Source: Acidobacteriaceae bacterium (GTDB taxonomy: Bacteria; Acidobacteriota; Terriglobia; Terriglobales; Acidobacteriaceae). Taken from it: a stretch of 6,852 bases of DNA. Position numbers and translations under genes: made by a program. Of this stretch, positions 1-5,954 are shown one piece after another. The stretch is from the NCBI GenBank assembly GCA_027364815.1, contig DAHXOQ010000154.1:1-6852 (forward strand), given 5' to 3'. Within the stretch, counting starts at the first letter, position 1, and each line of letters begins with the position of its first letter. The notes under the pieces are model-generated. The model was not told the DNA's origin, did not search any database, and saw only the letters and a program-made list of their open reading frames with translations.

Positions 1-1
1 C

Positions 2-1144
2 AAGCGCGTTCCCGGCAAGGAGGCGACGATTCTCGACAGTGCGCACAATCTGCGTGAGGTGCAGATGATTGCCATCGCGGAGGATGATTCACTCGTGCGC
101 TGGAAAAAACTGGAAAAGCCGGTGATTGCTGCGCCCCCCGCAGGAATTGAAGCGACTGGATTTCGTGATCCGTGTCTTTGGAGCGAGGTTGGAACAGATG
201 GAAATGAGCAATGGTTTTTGATTGTCGGCTCCGGGATGCGAGGTGTAGGAGGATGTGCGCTGCTCTATCGCGCGAAAACGGGGAGCAAGTTGCGCGAGTG
301 GGAGTATCTGCATCCCCTGGTTGTTGGCAAGAAAAATGCAAAGACGTGGCCTGAGACGACAGGCGACACCGTTGATAGTGGAGAGATGTGGGAGTGCCCG
401 GATTTTTTTGCGCTTGATAGAAATCATTGCCTGCTCTATTCAACCGAGCGCAAGGTCTTTTGGACGACGGGTATTTATAGCGATCTGAAATTCAAACCAA
501 ACCAGAGTGGATTGCTGGACCACGGTGCATTTTATGCGCCGAAGAGTTTTTTAACGCCGGATGGAAGGCGGATTCTCTGGGGCTGGATCACGGAGACGCG
601 GCCTGAGGCGGAGTTTCAGCGCGCTGGGTGGGCAGGAGTGATGAGTCTGCCGCGTGAGTTGGGCGTGAATGATGGAAAGCTCACGATTAAACCTGCGGCC
701 GAAGTGCTGAGCCTGCGCAGTGTGAAGGAAGCTGTGACGATCAGAGAAGGCGCGCCGGTTCATAGAAAACTTGCGAATCTGCGCCGCGAGATTGTCATCG
801 GGAATCTTTCCGCAAAGCAGGGATTGACGCTGCGCTTGAATCAGAACGGCAAAACTCTCTGGCAGCTTACTCTTGATGGGTTTCAGGGATTGGCTCACGT
901 TGAGGCAAATGAGTTCAAATTGCCAATCGGCGCAGCACCTGCGCTGCGGCTCTTCCTCGATGGTTCGGTGATTGAGGCCTTCTTTGGGGAGAGTGAGGCG
1001 ATAACCGCGCGCGTTTACGGACTCCTTCCCGGTGAAGCGGAGTTGGAGTTGACGAGCGCGGGTGAGGGCCTGATTACCGGTGAAATCTTTGAATTGAAAA
1101 CAATCTCACCGGACAAAATGTCGAGCGAGTACCCGGCGGCTTAA
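2..1144 (+). CDS. Glycoside hydrolase family 32 protein (levanase/invertase-like), 5' partial
   Basis: The reading frame is open from base 2 to a TAA at 1142-1144 and gives 380 residues; the start lies left of the window. The GTG at 59 is an internal Val codon, because the upstream residues (LDSAHNLREV) continue a GH32 blade. Numbering from base 2, visible GH32 five-blade propeller motifs are the RDP motif at residues 55-57 (transition-state stabiliser), the ECPDFF motif with acid/base Glu at 131, an FYAP motif at 177-180, WGW at 193-195 and SLPREL at 215-220. A C-terminal beta-sandwich follows, with the characteristic LFLDGSVIEAFF stretch at 317-328. The N-terminal WMNDPNG block carrying the nucleophile Asp is missing only because of the window edge. 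The family hydrolyses beta-fructosides such as sucrose, levan or inulin; which one cannot be told from this. Secretion cannot be judged without the N terminus. The family call is secure and the substrate is open. Confidence 0.93.
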   Translation, partial: KRVPGKEATILDSAHNLREVQMIAIAEDDSLVRWKKLEKPVIAAPPAGIEATGFRDPCLWSEVGTDGNEQWFLIVGSGMRGVGGCALLYRAKTGSKLREWEYLHPLVVGKKNAKTWPETTGDTVDSGEMWECPDFFALDRNHCLLYSTERKVFWTTGIYSDLKFKPNQSGLLDHGAFYAPKSFLTPDGRRILWGWITETRPEAEFQRAGWAGVMSLPRELGVNDGKLTIKPAAEVLSLRSVKEAVTIREGAPVHRKLANLRREIVIGNLSAKQGLTLRLNQNGKTLWQLTLDGFQGLAHVEANEFKLPIGAAPALRLFLDGSVIEAFFGESEAITARVYGLLPGEAELELTSAGEGLITGEIFELKTISPDKMSSEYPAA

Positions 1145-1157
1145 TTTGTTTGATGAC

Positions 1158-1190
1158 ACTTCAACATTCATTGAATGTAGTTGTGGAAGT
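1158..1190. repeat. Bulged inverted repeat with a perfect 7-1-7 palindrome
   Basis: The core ACATTCA-T-TGAATGT (1164-1178) is a perfect palindrome around one central base. With two 3-base bulges on the right arm, the pairing can extend to ACTT (1158-1161) against AAGT (1187-1190) through CAAC/GTTG. It is AT-rich and has no T-run after it, so it is a poor intrinsic terminator. It lies 13 bases after the GH32 stop and about 60 bases before the amidase start. An operator for the amidase gene or a weak mRNA structure are both possible. Confidence 0.4.
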
Positions 1191-1221
1191 TGAATAAGCG
1201 TGTGCAGACACCGTGTATGAT
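1190..1221 (+). promoter_or_regulatory. Weak candidate promoter for the amidase-ABC operon
   Basis: A TTGAAT (1190-1195) resembles a -35 box and TATGAT (1216-1221) is a good -10 box, but the 20-base spacer is longer than the usual 16-18. A short inverted repeat, GTGT-gcag-ACAC (1200-1211), lies in the spacer. The -10-like box sits about 30 bases before the ATG at 1252. This is a consensus reading by eye and is not reliable for the exact promoter. Confidence 0.25.
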
Positions 1222-1251
1222 GAATTTCAATTGTGAGTTGTGGAGGGTGAG

Positions 1252-3129
1252 ATGGCGCTCGATCGTCGCAGGTTTCTGAATGTCTGTTCGCTGGCTGGTG
1301 TGGGTTCAACGTTGATGCCGGGGATTTTGTATTCCATGGCAGCAAAAGCAGAAGGTGATGCGAAGCCTTTCGTCGTGACTGACGCGATGATCGATGAGGC
1401 GGCGAAGCTGGCCGGCGTCGGGCCTTTCACCGCCGAGCAGAAAAAGCAGATGCGCACATCGCTGGCGTCGCAGCATGGTGCGTATGATTCAATACGCGCG
1501 TTGAAAATTCCGTACTCAGTTGCGCCGGCCTTTGTTTTTCATCCGTTGCCTGCCGCGAAACGTGTGAAATTAGACGCTGATGGTGAGAAAAATGAACGTG
1601 TCCATGGAATTCAAATCTCATCGAAACTCGTTGTTAACCCCTCAAATATAGAGGATTTGGCTTTTGCTACGGTTCGACAATTATGGGATTTATTGCAAAC
1701 ACAGAAGATTACATCCCTCGCGTTAACCAAAATGTACATCGCTCGTCTGAAGCGGCTCGATGCAAAACTGCACTGCGTGATTACGCTGACTGAAGAGCGC
1801 GCGTTGAAGCAGGCGAAGATTGCAGACGAAGAGATAGCCGCGGGTAAGCATCGCGGCCCGTTGCATGGAATTCCCTGGGGCGCAAAGGATTTGCTGGCGG
1901 TGAAAGGCTATCGCACTACCTGGGGCGCGGGCGGATTTGAGACGCAGGAGTTTGACGCCGATGCAACTGTCGTCGAGCGGTTGGATGCGGCTGGCGCAGT
2001 GTTGATTGCGAAGCTTTCACTCGGCGCACTGGCGATGGGCGACAAATGGTGCGGTGCACGAACAAGAAATCCATGGAATCTCGATCAGGGTTCGAGTGGG
2101 TCATCGGCCGGTTCGGCAAGCGCTGTTTCGGCAGGGTGCGTGGGATTTGCAATTGGCTCGGAGACGCTGGGATCGATCAGTTCGCCTTCAACAAGATGCG
2201 GAGTGACGGGATTGCGGCCGACCTTTGGATTTGTGCCGCGCACAGGTGCCATGGCGTTGAGCTGGACAATGGATAAGCTCGGACCGATTGCTCGATCAGC
2301 AGAAGATTGCGGCTTGATTTTACACACAATCGCAGGCCCAGACGGGAAGGATACGTCGGCAACTGATGTTGAGTTTCAACTCTGGCATGCACAGGACGCA
2401 AAAACAGTGCGCGTGGGCTATTTGAAAAGTGCATTCGATCTTCCGCCTGAAGTGAAGGAGCAGCCAGCCGCGCCGAATGAGACCGCCGAGCAGAAGAAGC
2501 AACGCGAAGAGCAGAATCACGGCGCCTATGCTGCGCGTGAGAGACGCCTTTACGACAGGCGCTTTGAGCTGGCCGCGCTCGATAAGCTGCGCGCAATGGG
2601 CTATGAACTTGTGCCGCTCGAGTTGCCTAAACTCCCCTACGATGCGATTGCGCCGTTGCTGACAGCCGAAGCCGCGGCAGCATTTGATGATCTGACCCGC
2701 TCCGGTCGCGATGCCCTGCTGACCGAACAATCTCCTGACGACTGGCCGAATGCCTTCCGCACAGCACGCTTCTATCCTGCGGTGGAGTACATTCAGGCGA
2801 ATCGTGCGCGGACACTGGTCATCGAGCAGATGCGCGCGCTCTTTGAGAAAGTCGACATCATCGTCGCATCATCATTTGATGGCGCGCAACTCACCGCAAC
2901 CAATCTCAGCGGCCACCCCGCGCTGATTCTGCCAAATGGTTTGCGCGGCTCCGACGCCCCGCATCCTCCCGCGATTGATGATGGCAACAACGATGATATT
3001 GGCGGCCCGAATACTCCCGTGAGTTTGACCTTCCTGGCTGCGCATTACAACGATGCGACACTGGTGGCATTTGGTCGCGCGTATCAGGAGGCGACCAGCT
3101 TCCACCAGTTGCATCCAAAGGTTGACTGA
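1252..3129 (+). CDS. Tat-exported amidase (amidase signature family)
   Basis: The product is a 625-residue amidase-signature hydrolase, a family that cleaves carboxamide C-N bonds. I chose ATG 1252 because GGAGG (1242-1246) lies five bases upstream; a GTG at 1240 would add four residues but overlaps that site. The N terminus carries a twin-arginine motif (DRRRFLN, residues 4-10), then a hydrophobic stretch ending near AKA, so export through Tat is likely. The Ser-cisSer-Lys triad can be placed as Lys212 (in PWGAKD), cis-Ser284 (in SGSSAGS) and nucleophile Ser308 (in TLGSISSPS), with the usual 24 residues between the two serines. The Arg common after the nucleophile (GGSIR) is Ser here. A charged, Glu/Lys/Gln-rich segment at about 398-436 interrupts the fold and looks like an insertion. 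The protein is longer than typical GatA (about 480), partly from the export signal and a helical region before the amidase domain. It is not a good GatA candidate; the substrate is unknown. Confidence 0.92.
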   Translation: MALDRRRFLNVCSLAGVGSTLMPGILYSMAAKAEGDAKPFVVTDAMIDEAAKLAGVGPFTAEQKKQMRTSLASQHGAYDSIRALKIPYSVAPAFVFHPLPAAKRVKLDADGEKNERVHGIQISSKLVVNPSNIEDLAFATVRQLWDLLQTQKITSLALTKMYIARLKRLDAKLHCVITLTEERALKQAKIADEEIAAGKHRGPLHGIPWGAKDLLAVKGYRTTWGAGGFETQEFDADATVVERLDAAGAVLIAKLSLGALAMGDKWCGARTRNPWNLDQGSSGSSAGSASAVSAGCVGFAIGSETLGSISSPSTRCGVTGLRPTFGFVPRTGAMALSWTMDKLGPIARSAEDCGLILHTIAGPDGKDTSATDVEFQLWHAQDAKTVRVGYLKSAFDLPPEVKEQPAAPNETAEQKKQREEQNHGAYAARERRLYDRRFELAALDKLRAMGYELVPLELPKLPYDAIAPLLTAEAAAAFDDLTRSGRDALLTEQSPDDWPNAFRTARFYPAVEYIQANRARTLVIEQMRALFEKVDIIVASSFDGAQLTATNLSGHPALILPNGLRGSDAPHPPAIDDGNNDDIGGPNTPVSLTFLAAHYNDATLVAFGRAYQEATSFHQLHPKVD

Positions 3130-3150
3130 TTTTTTTGTGAAAAATTGCGC

Positions 3151-3933
3151 ATGACATTGGTTGAAATTGAGAACGTGACAAAGCAATACGCGCGGCAATC
3201 GCGCCCCGCTGTTGATGCGGTGAGCCTGACCGTGAATGCAGGCGAGACCCTGGGAATTGTCGGCGAATCGGGATCAGGAAAGACAACGCTGGCGAGGATG
3301 GTGCTGGGGCTGATTAAGCCAAGCACAGGAAAGATTCGCGTGGCAGGAGTTGACCTGGCTCAGGCGACGGCGGCCGAGATCCGCGCAACACGTCGACAGA
3401 TGCAGCCGGTTTTTCAGGATCCATATGGCGCGCTCAATCCCCGCATGAGGATTAGTGAGATTGTTGCTGAGCCGCTCGTAATTCATCGCGAGAGTTGCGG
3501 AAGATTGTCGCGCGCGGCGTTGAGAGTGCGGGTGATTGAATTGCTTGGCGAGGTAGGGCTTGACGAATCGGCGCTGAATCGTTTTCCGCATGAGTTCTCC
3601 GGTGGGCAGAGGCAGCGAATCAATATTGCGCGCGCCCTGGCGTTACGGCCAAAGCTGGTAATTCTGGATGAGCCAGTCTCGGCGCTCGACGTAAGCGTAG
3701 GCGCGCAGATTGTGAATTTGCTGCGCGCGCTTCAACAACAGTACGGGCTGACTTATCTTTTCATCTCGCACTCCATGCCGCTGGTGCGCTACTTGTGTAC
3801 TAGCGTTGCGGTGATGCGGCAGGGAAAAGTGGTGGAGTTGGGCGAGACGGTCAGCCTTTGCGCAAATCCGCAGCAGGAGTATACGCGGCAGTTGATTGAC
3901 GCAACACCTGAGTTGCCTGTTTGTGCGGCGTAG
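3151..3933 (+). CDS. ABC transporter ATP-binding protein, OppF/DppF (peptide/nickel) type
   Basis: The product is a 260-residue cytoplasmic ATPase subunit for an importer of the oligopeptide/dipeptide/nickel class. All nucleotide-binding motifs are present: Walker A GESGSGKT (38-45), Q-loop Gln89 in the family-typical VFQDPYGALNPR, signature FSGGQ (149-153) followed by RQR, Walker B LVILDE (169-174), D-loop SALD (177-180) and H-loop His207. The residue after that His is Ser rather than the usual Asp. The C-terminal EYTRQLIDATPELP matches the start of the oligopeptide-transporter extension, but the protein ends there, shorter than full-length OppF/DppF (about 320). ATG 3151 is preferred over TTG 3145; neither has a clear ribosome-binding site. 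The gene starts 21 bases after the amidase stop, so co-transcription and perhaps translational coupling are likely. No permease, binding protein or second ATPase is visible, so it is an orphan subunit here and its cargo is unknown. Confidence 0.93.
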   Translation: MTLVEIENVTKQYARQSRPAVDAVSLTVNAGETLGIVGESGSGKTTLARMVLGLIKPSTGKIRVAGVDLAQATAAEIRATRRQMQPVFQDPYGALNPRMRISEIVAEPLVIHRESCGRLSRAALRVRVIELLGEVGLDESALNRFPHEFSGGQRQRINIARALALRPKLVILDEPVSALDVSVGAQIVNLLRALQQQYGLTYLFISHSMPLVRYLCTSVAVMRQGKVVELGETVSLCANPQQEYTRQLIDATPELPVCAA

Positions 3934-3950
3934 TTAAAGATAAAAAAAAT

Positions 3951-3996
3951 CAGCGGCGAATTGATGAAGGATTTTTCCTCCCTCAATTCGCCGCTG
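3951..3996. terminator. Bidirectional rho-independent terminator between convergent genes
   Basis: A perfect 14-bp inverted repeat (3951-3964 with 3983-3996; arm CAGCGGCGAATTGA) flanks an 18-base loop that can itself pair AGGA (3968-3971) with TCCT (3976-3979). On the minus strand the hairpin is followed by eight Ts (complement of 3942-3949), an excellent terminator 18 bases past the FKBP stop. On the plus strand the hairpin is followed by TATTTT, a weaker but usable T-run ending the amidase-ABC operon. Its position between the convergent stop codons at 3933 and 4015 fits this role. Confidence 0.92.
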
Positions 3997-4014
3997 TATT
4001 TTGCGCCGGGCAAG

Positions 4015-4914
4015 TTACTGCTTCGGCTGAGCTGGCTGTGCACTCTGATCTGCCGGTTTAGCCGGCGCCGGTGTCGTTGTAGCTGGTGTTGCTGCCGGTG
4101 TCGCTGTAGTCGGCGTTGCTGCCGGAGTCGCTGTTGGTGCTGGCGTAGATGTGCCTGGCTGTGGAGCTGCGCTGGGCTGGCCCGGTGTCGCGGGTTGACC
4201 ATTGGGATTTGGCTGGCCTGGACGCATTGGCATTCCACCGGGGCGTGCGCCCATCGGACGCTGCGGAGGCTGCGGACGCACTGGCGGCTCAGTTACATCG
4301 AGGAGCTCAACATCAAAGATAAGGTCAGACTTGGGTGGAATACTCGGATGCGCCTTGGGATCGGGGCTGGGCATTCCGCGCAGACCATAACCAAGCTGCC
4401 AGGGAATAAAAATGCGGCGCTTGCCTCCGATGTGCATTCCCTCAAAACCCTGATCGAAGCCGGGGATGGTGCGACCCTGACCTTGTATGAATTGAATGGG
4501 CTGGCCCGCTTCTTTCTTGGGCTTGCCATCTGCGTCGAGCTCGGGCTTGCCGTCTTTCCCAATCACCGGAGCCTCAGGGTGGTCGTGCGAGGAATCAAAC
4601 TTGGTTCCATCGGCGGCCAGATAGCCTGAGTAATGGATGGTGTAAAGCTTGCCGGTCTCCGCCAATGCGCCTTTACCAATTAGTGCATCCTGATATCGAA
4701 GTGATATCGCATACAAAGTCTTGGTTATTGCCTTGATAGGAGGTATCCCGGCCGGAAGCTTGGTGGCGCTTGTGGCTGTAGCTGCCGGAGCCTTGGGTTT
4801 TGTGGCCGTCGTGGACTTGCTAGTGGCTGTGCTCGCCGGCTTGGTTGTGGTTTGCGCGCTGGAGGCAACTGTTGCGCCAGCAAGTATCAATGCTAGTAAG
4901 ATCGACCGTTTCAT
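4015..4914 (-). CDS. Secreted FKBP-type peptidyl-prolyl cis-trans isomerase with low-complexity tails
   Basis: The product is 299 residues. A Sec signal peptide (MKR, then a hydrophobic core, predicted cut after Ala20 in ASSA-Q) sends it to the periplasm. Residues 21-55 are a Thr/Ala/Lys-rich linker. The FKBP domain spans about 88-207: YTIHYSGYL, GTKFDSS, a flap with GRTIPGFDQG, then LGYG and a closing LIFDVELLDV strand. Residues matching the FKBP12 pocket are Tyr95, Phe106, Asp107, Phe142, Ile150, Tyr176 and Phe200; the FKBP12 Trp59 position is Phe153, which is common in bacterial homologues. About 30 residues (110-139, with two DGKP copies) are inserted between the FDSS strand and the next strand. 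The tail (210-299) is Pro/Ala/Thr/Gln-rich, partly from a 27-bp tandem repeat. The domain should catalyse X-Pro isomerisation and assist folding of exported proteins. ATG 4912-4914 fits the signal peptide; AGGAG lies 11 bases upstream. The gene is monocistronic, convergent with the ABC gene and divergent from the TauE-like gene. Confidence 0.94.
   Translation of the reverse strand: MKRSILLALILAGATVASSAQTTTKPASTATSKSTTATKPKAPAATATSATKLPAGIPPIKAITKTLYAISLRYQDALIGKGALAETGKLYTIHYSGYLAADGTKFDSSHDHPEAPVIGKDGKPELDADGKPKKEAGQPIQFIQGQGRTIPGFDQGFEGMHIGGKRRIFIPWQLGYGLRGMPSPDPKAHPSIPPKSDLIFDVELLDVTEPPVRPQPPQRPMGARPGGMPMRPGQPNPNGQPATPGQPSAAPQPGTSTPAPTATPAATPTTATPAATPATTTPAPAKPADQSAQPAQPKQ
4068..4148. repeat. 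27-bp tandem repeat, three imperfect copies, in the FKBP tail
   Basis: Three units start at 4068, 4095 and 4122, each beginning CCGG(T/A)GTCG. The first two differ at only a few bases; the third is more diverged. The unit length is a multiple of three, so each adds nine residues of an Ala/Thr/Pro pattern (ATPAATPTT-like) to the C-terminal tail of the minus-strand FKBP without shifting the frame. Copy number may vary between strains by slippage. Confidence 0.75.
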
Positions 4915-5061
4915 TCGAGAAGAAGCTCCTGAAAGTAACTACCTCAAAGTCTATCAGTGCGAGTGTTGTCAATGCACCCCAAAACAGTTAGACGCAGGCG
5001 ATTGTGCGGATGCTCAATGAAAATAGGTGCATCGGGCTACCTGAAAATTGTACATTTGAGT
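4915..5061. promoter_or_regulatory. Divergent intergenic region between the FKBP and TauE-like genes
   Basis: This 147-bp stretch must hold the promoter of the minus-strand FKBP gene and probably that of the plus-strand transporter. The heptamer TTGTCAA at 4966-4972 reads as a -35-like TTGTCA on the plus strand and as a consensus TTGACA on the minus strand. No convincing -10 box lies at the right distance on either strand, so exact promoters are not assigned. AGGAG on the minus strand (complement of 4926-4930) is the probable FKBP ribosome-binding site. No terminator or operator repeat is seen. Confidence 0.35.
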
Positions 5062-5844
5062 ATGGTGAACGAAATCCTGCACCTTTTACGTCTACTTTGG
5101 CTTCCTATTGCCTCGCTCTGCGGTGGTGCTCTCAATACAATTGCTGGCGGTGGCTCGTTTCTCACCTTGCCTCCCCTCATCGCTTCCGGCGCTGCGCTGC
5201 ATGGCGGTATTGTCACGGCACAGGCCACAAATACCGTTGCCCTTTGGCCGGGGCAGTTGACTTCAACATATGGATTCCGCAAGGACCTGAAGGAGCACCG
5301 CAAGCATCTCCTGCCGCTGGCCATTGCGGCTGGTATTGGCGGTGCGGCTGGCGGGCAACTCCTGCTCAGAACAAACAATCATCAGTTTGGACAATTGCTC
5401 CCGTGGCTGCTGCTCTTTGCTTCGATTCTCTTCGTCCTCAGCTTTCCCCTCGGCAGTTGGCTCGCTTCCCGCACCGGTGGTTCCCGGTCCAATGTCTGGA
5501 TGTTTTTCGGTATGTTGGTGGTGAGCATCTATGTTGGTTACTTTGGCGCGGGCGGCGGATTCCTCGTGCTGGCTGTGCTCGGCGTTTGCGGCGTGCAGAA
5601 TATCCATGAGATGAATGCGCTCAAAGTGGTCACGGCTATTGTCTCTCTGGGAATTCCTGTTGTGACCTTCATCGTTGCCGGGCGCGTGGCTTGGGGGCAT
5701 TGTTTGGTGATGGCCGGCATGGCGGCGATTGGCGGCTTTCTCGCGGCGCATTATGGGCGCCGGGTTAATCCCACAATCATGCGCTGGATTGTCTCCCTGA
5801 TTGGTTTCGTCACGGCTGGATACTTTTTCTGGCTGAGGCCGTAA
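5062..5844 (+). CDS. TauE/SafE family membrane transporter (sulfite exporter-like)
   Basis: The product is a 260-residue, very hydrophobic protein with about eight predicted membrane segments in two related halves. Family hallmarks are the first-half motif ALNTIAGGGSFLTLPPL (residues 23-39), ATNTVALWPG (55-64), the matching second-half motif GYFGAGGGFLVL (159-170) and NALKVVTA (185-192). TauE/SafE proteins sit in the inner membrane and export or import small sulfur-containing or organic anions such as sulfite or sulfoacetate; many members have no known substrate, and nothing nearby identifies one. ATG 5062 is chosen because it starts just before the first membrane helix, as in most relatives, although its ribosome-binding site is poor. 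ATG 5017, with GCGGA six bases upstream, would add 15 residues and is a real alternative; a GTG at 4957 is less likely. The gene stands alone between a divergent FKBP gene and a repeat-bearing gap. Confidence 0.88.
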   Translation: MVNEILHLLRLLWLPIASLCGGALNTIAGGGSFLTLPPLIASGAALHGGIVTAQATNTVALWPGQLTSTYGFRKDLKEHRKHLLPLAIAAGIGGAAGGQLLLRTNNHQFGQLLPWLLLFASILFVLSFPLGSWLASRTGGSRSNVWMFFGMLVVSIYVGYFGAGGGFLVLAVLGVCGVQNIHEMNALKVVTAIVSLGIPVVTFIVAGRVAWGHCLVMAGMAAIGGFLAAHYGRRVNPTIMRWIVSLIGFVTAGYFFWLRP

Positions 5845-5878
5845 AACTCCCTCATATCATCCAAGTGATTTGTGTCAG

Positions 5879-5934
5879 GGCGCGACTTTCAGTCGTGCCG
5901 CAAAATTCCACATCAAAATCCCGGGCTTTAGCCC
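5879..5934. repeat. Two adjacent hairpins, REP-like intergenic element
   Basis: The first hairpin (5879-5899) pairs GGCGCGACT with AGTCGTGCC across a TTC loop: nine pairs including one G-T. The second (5923-5934) pairs GGGCT with AGCCC across TT. They are separated by 23 bases of AT-richer sequence that looks non-coding. The paired compact hairpins in a short gap resemble dispersed palindromic repeats of bacterial genomes. Neither hairpin has a T-run, so canonical termination is unlikely. Whether the element recurs elsewhere cannot be seen from one copy. Confidence 0.55.
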
Positions 5935-5954
5935 CTGCGTTAGACTTGTTGTGA

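Noticed and set aside
59..61. GTG as the start of the GH32 gene
   Set aside because: The same frame is open to the left edge and its residues match the expected GH32 sequence, so this is an internal Val codon of a truncated gene.
2164..2200. Amidase as GatA of the Glu-tRNA(Gln) amidotransferase
   Set aside because: The Tat signal, extra length, altered nucleophile loop and absence of gatB/gatC nearby argue against this.
3129..3147. T-run and A-run between the amidase and ABC genes as a terminator
   Set aside because: The ATTTTTTTGTGAAAAAT stretch can only form a weak A-T hairpin with no GC stem, so it should not end transcription.
4505..4552. Possible calcium-binding (DxDxDG-like) loop in the FKBP insert
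   Set aside because: The ELDADG segment lacks a Glu at the twelfth ligand position and has Glu in place of the first Asp, so it does not meet the EF-hand pattern.
3961..4629. Plus-strand open frame of 222 codons rich in Cys, Arg and Trp
   Set aside because: It is antisense to the FKBP gene, begins inside the terminator hairpin and shows the Cys/Arg/Trp bias of a shadow of a Pro/Ala/Thr repeat region.
5004..5609. Plus-strand open frame of 201 codons overlapping the TauE-like gene
   Set aside because: It is an out-of-frame shadow; the overlapping frame has the family motifs and hydrophobic pattern.
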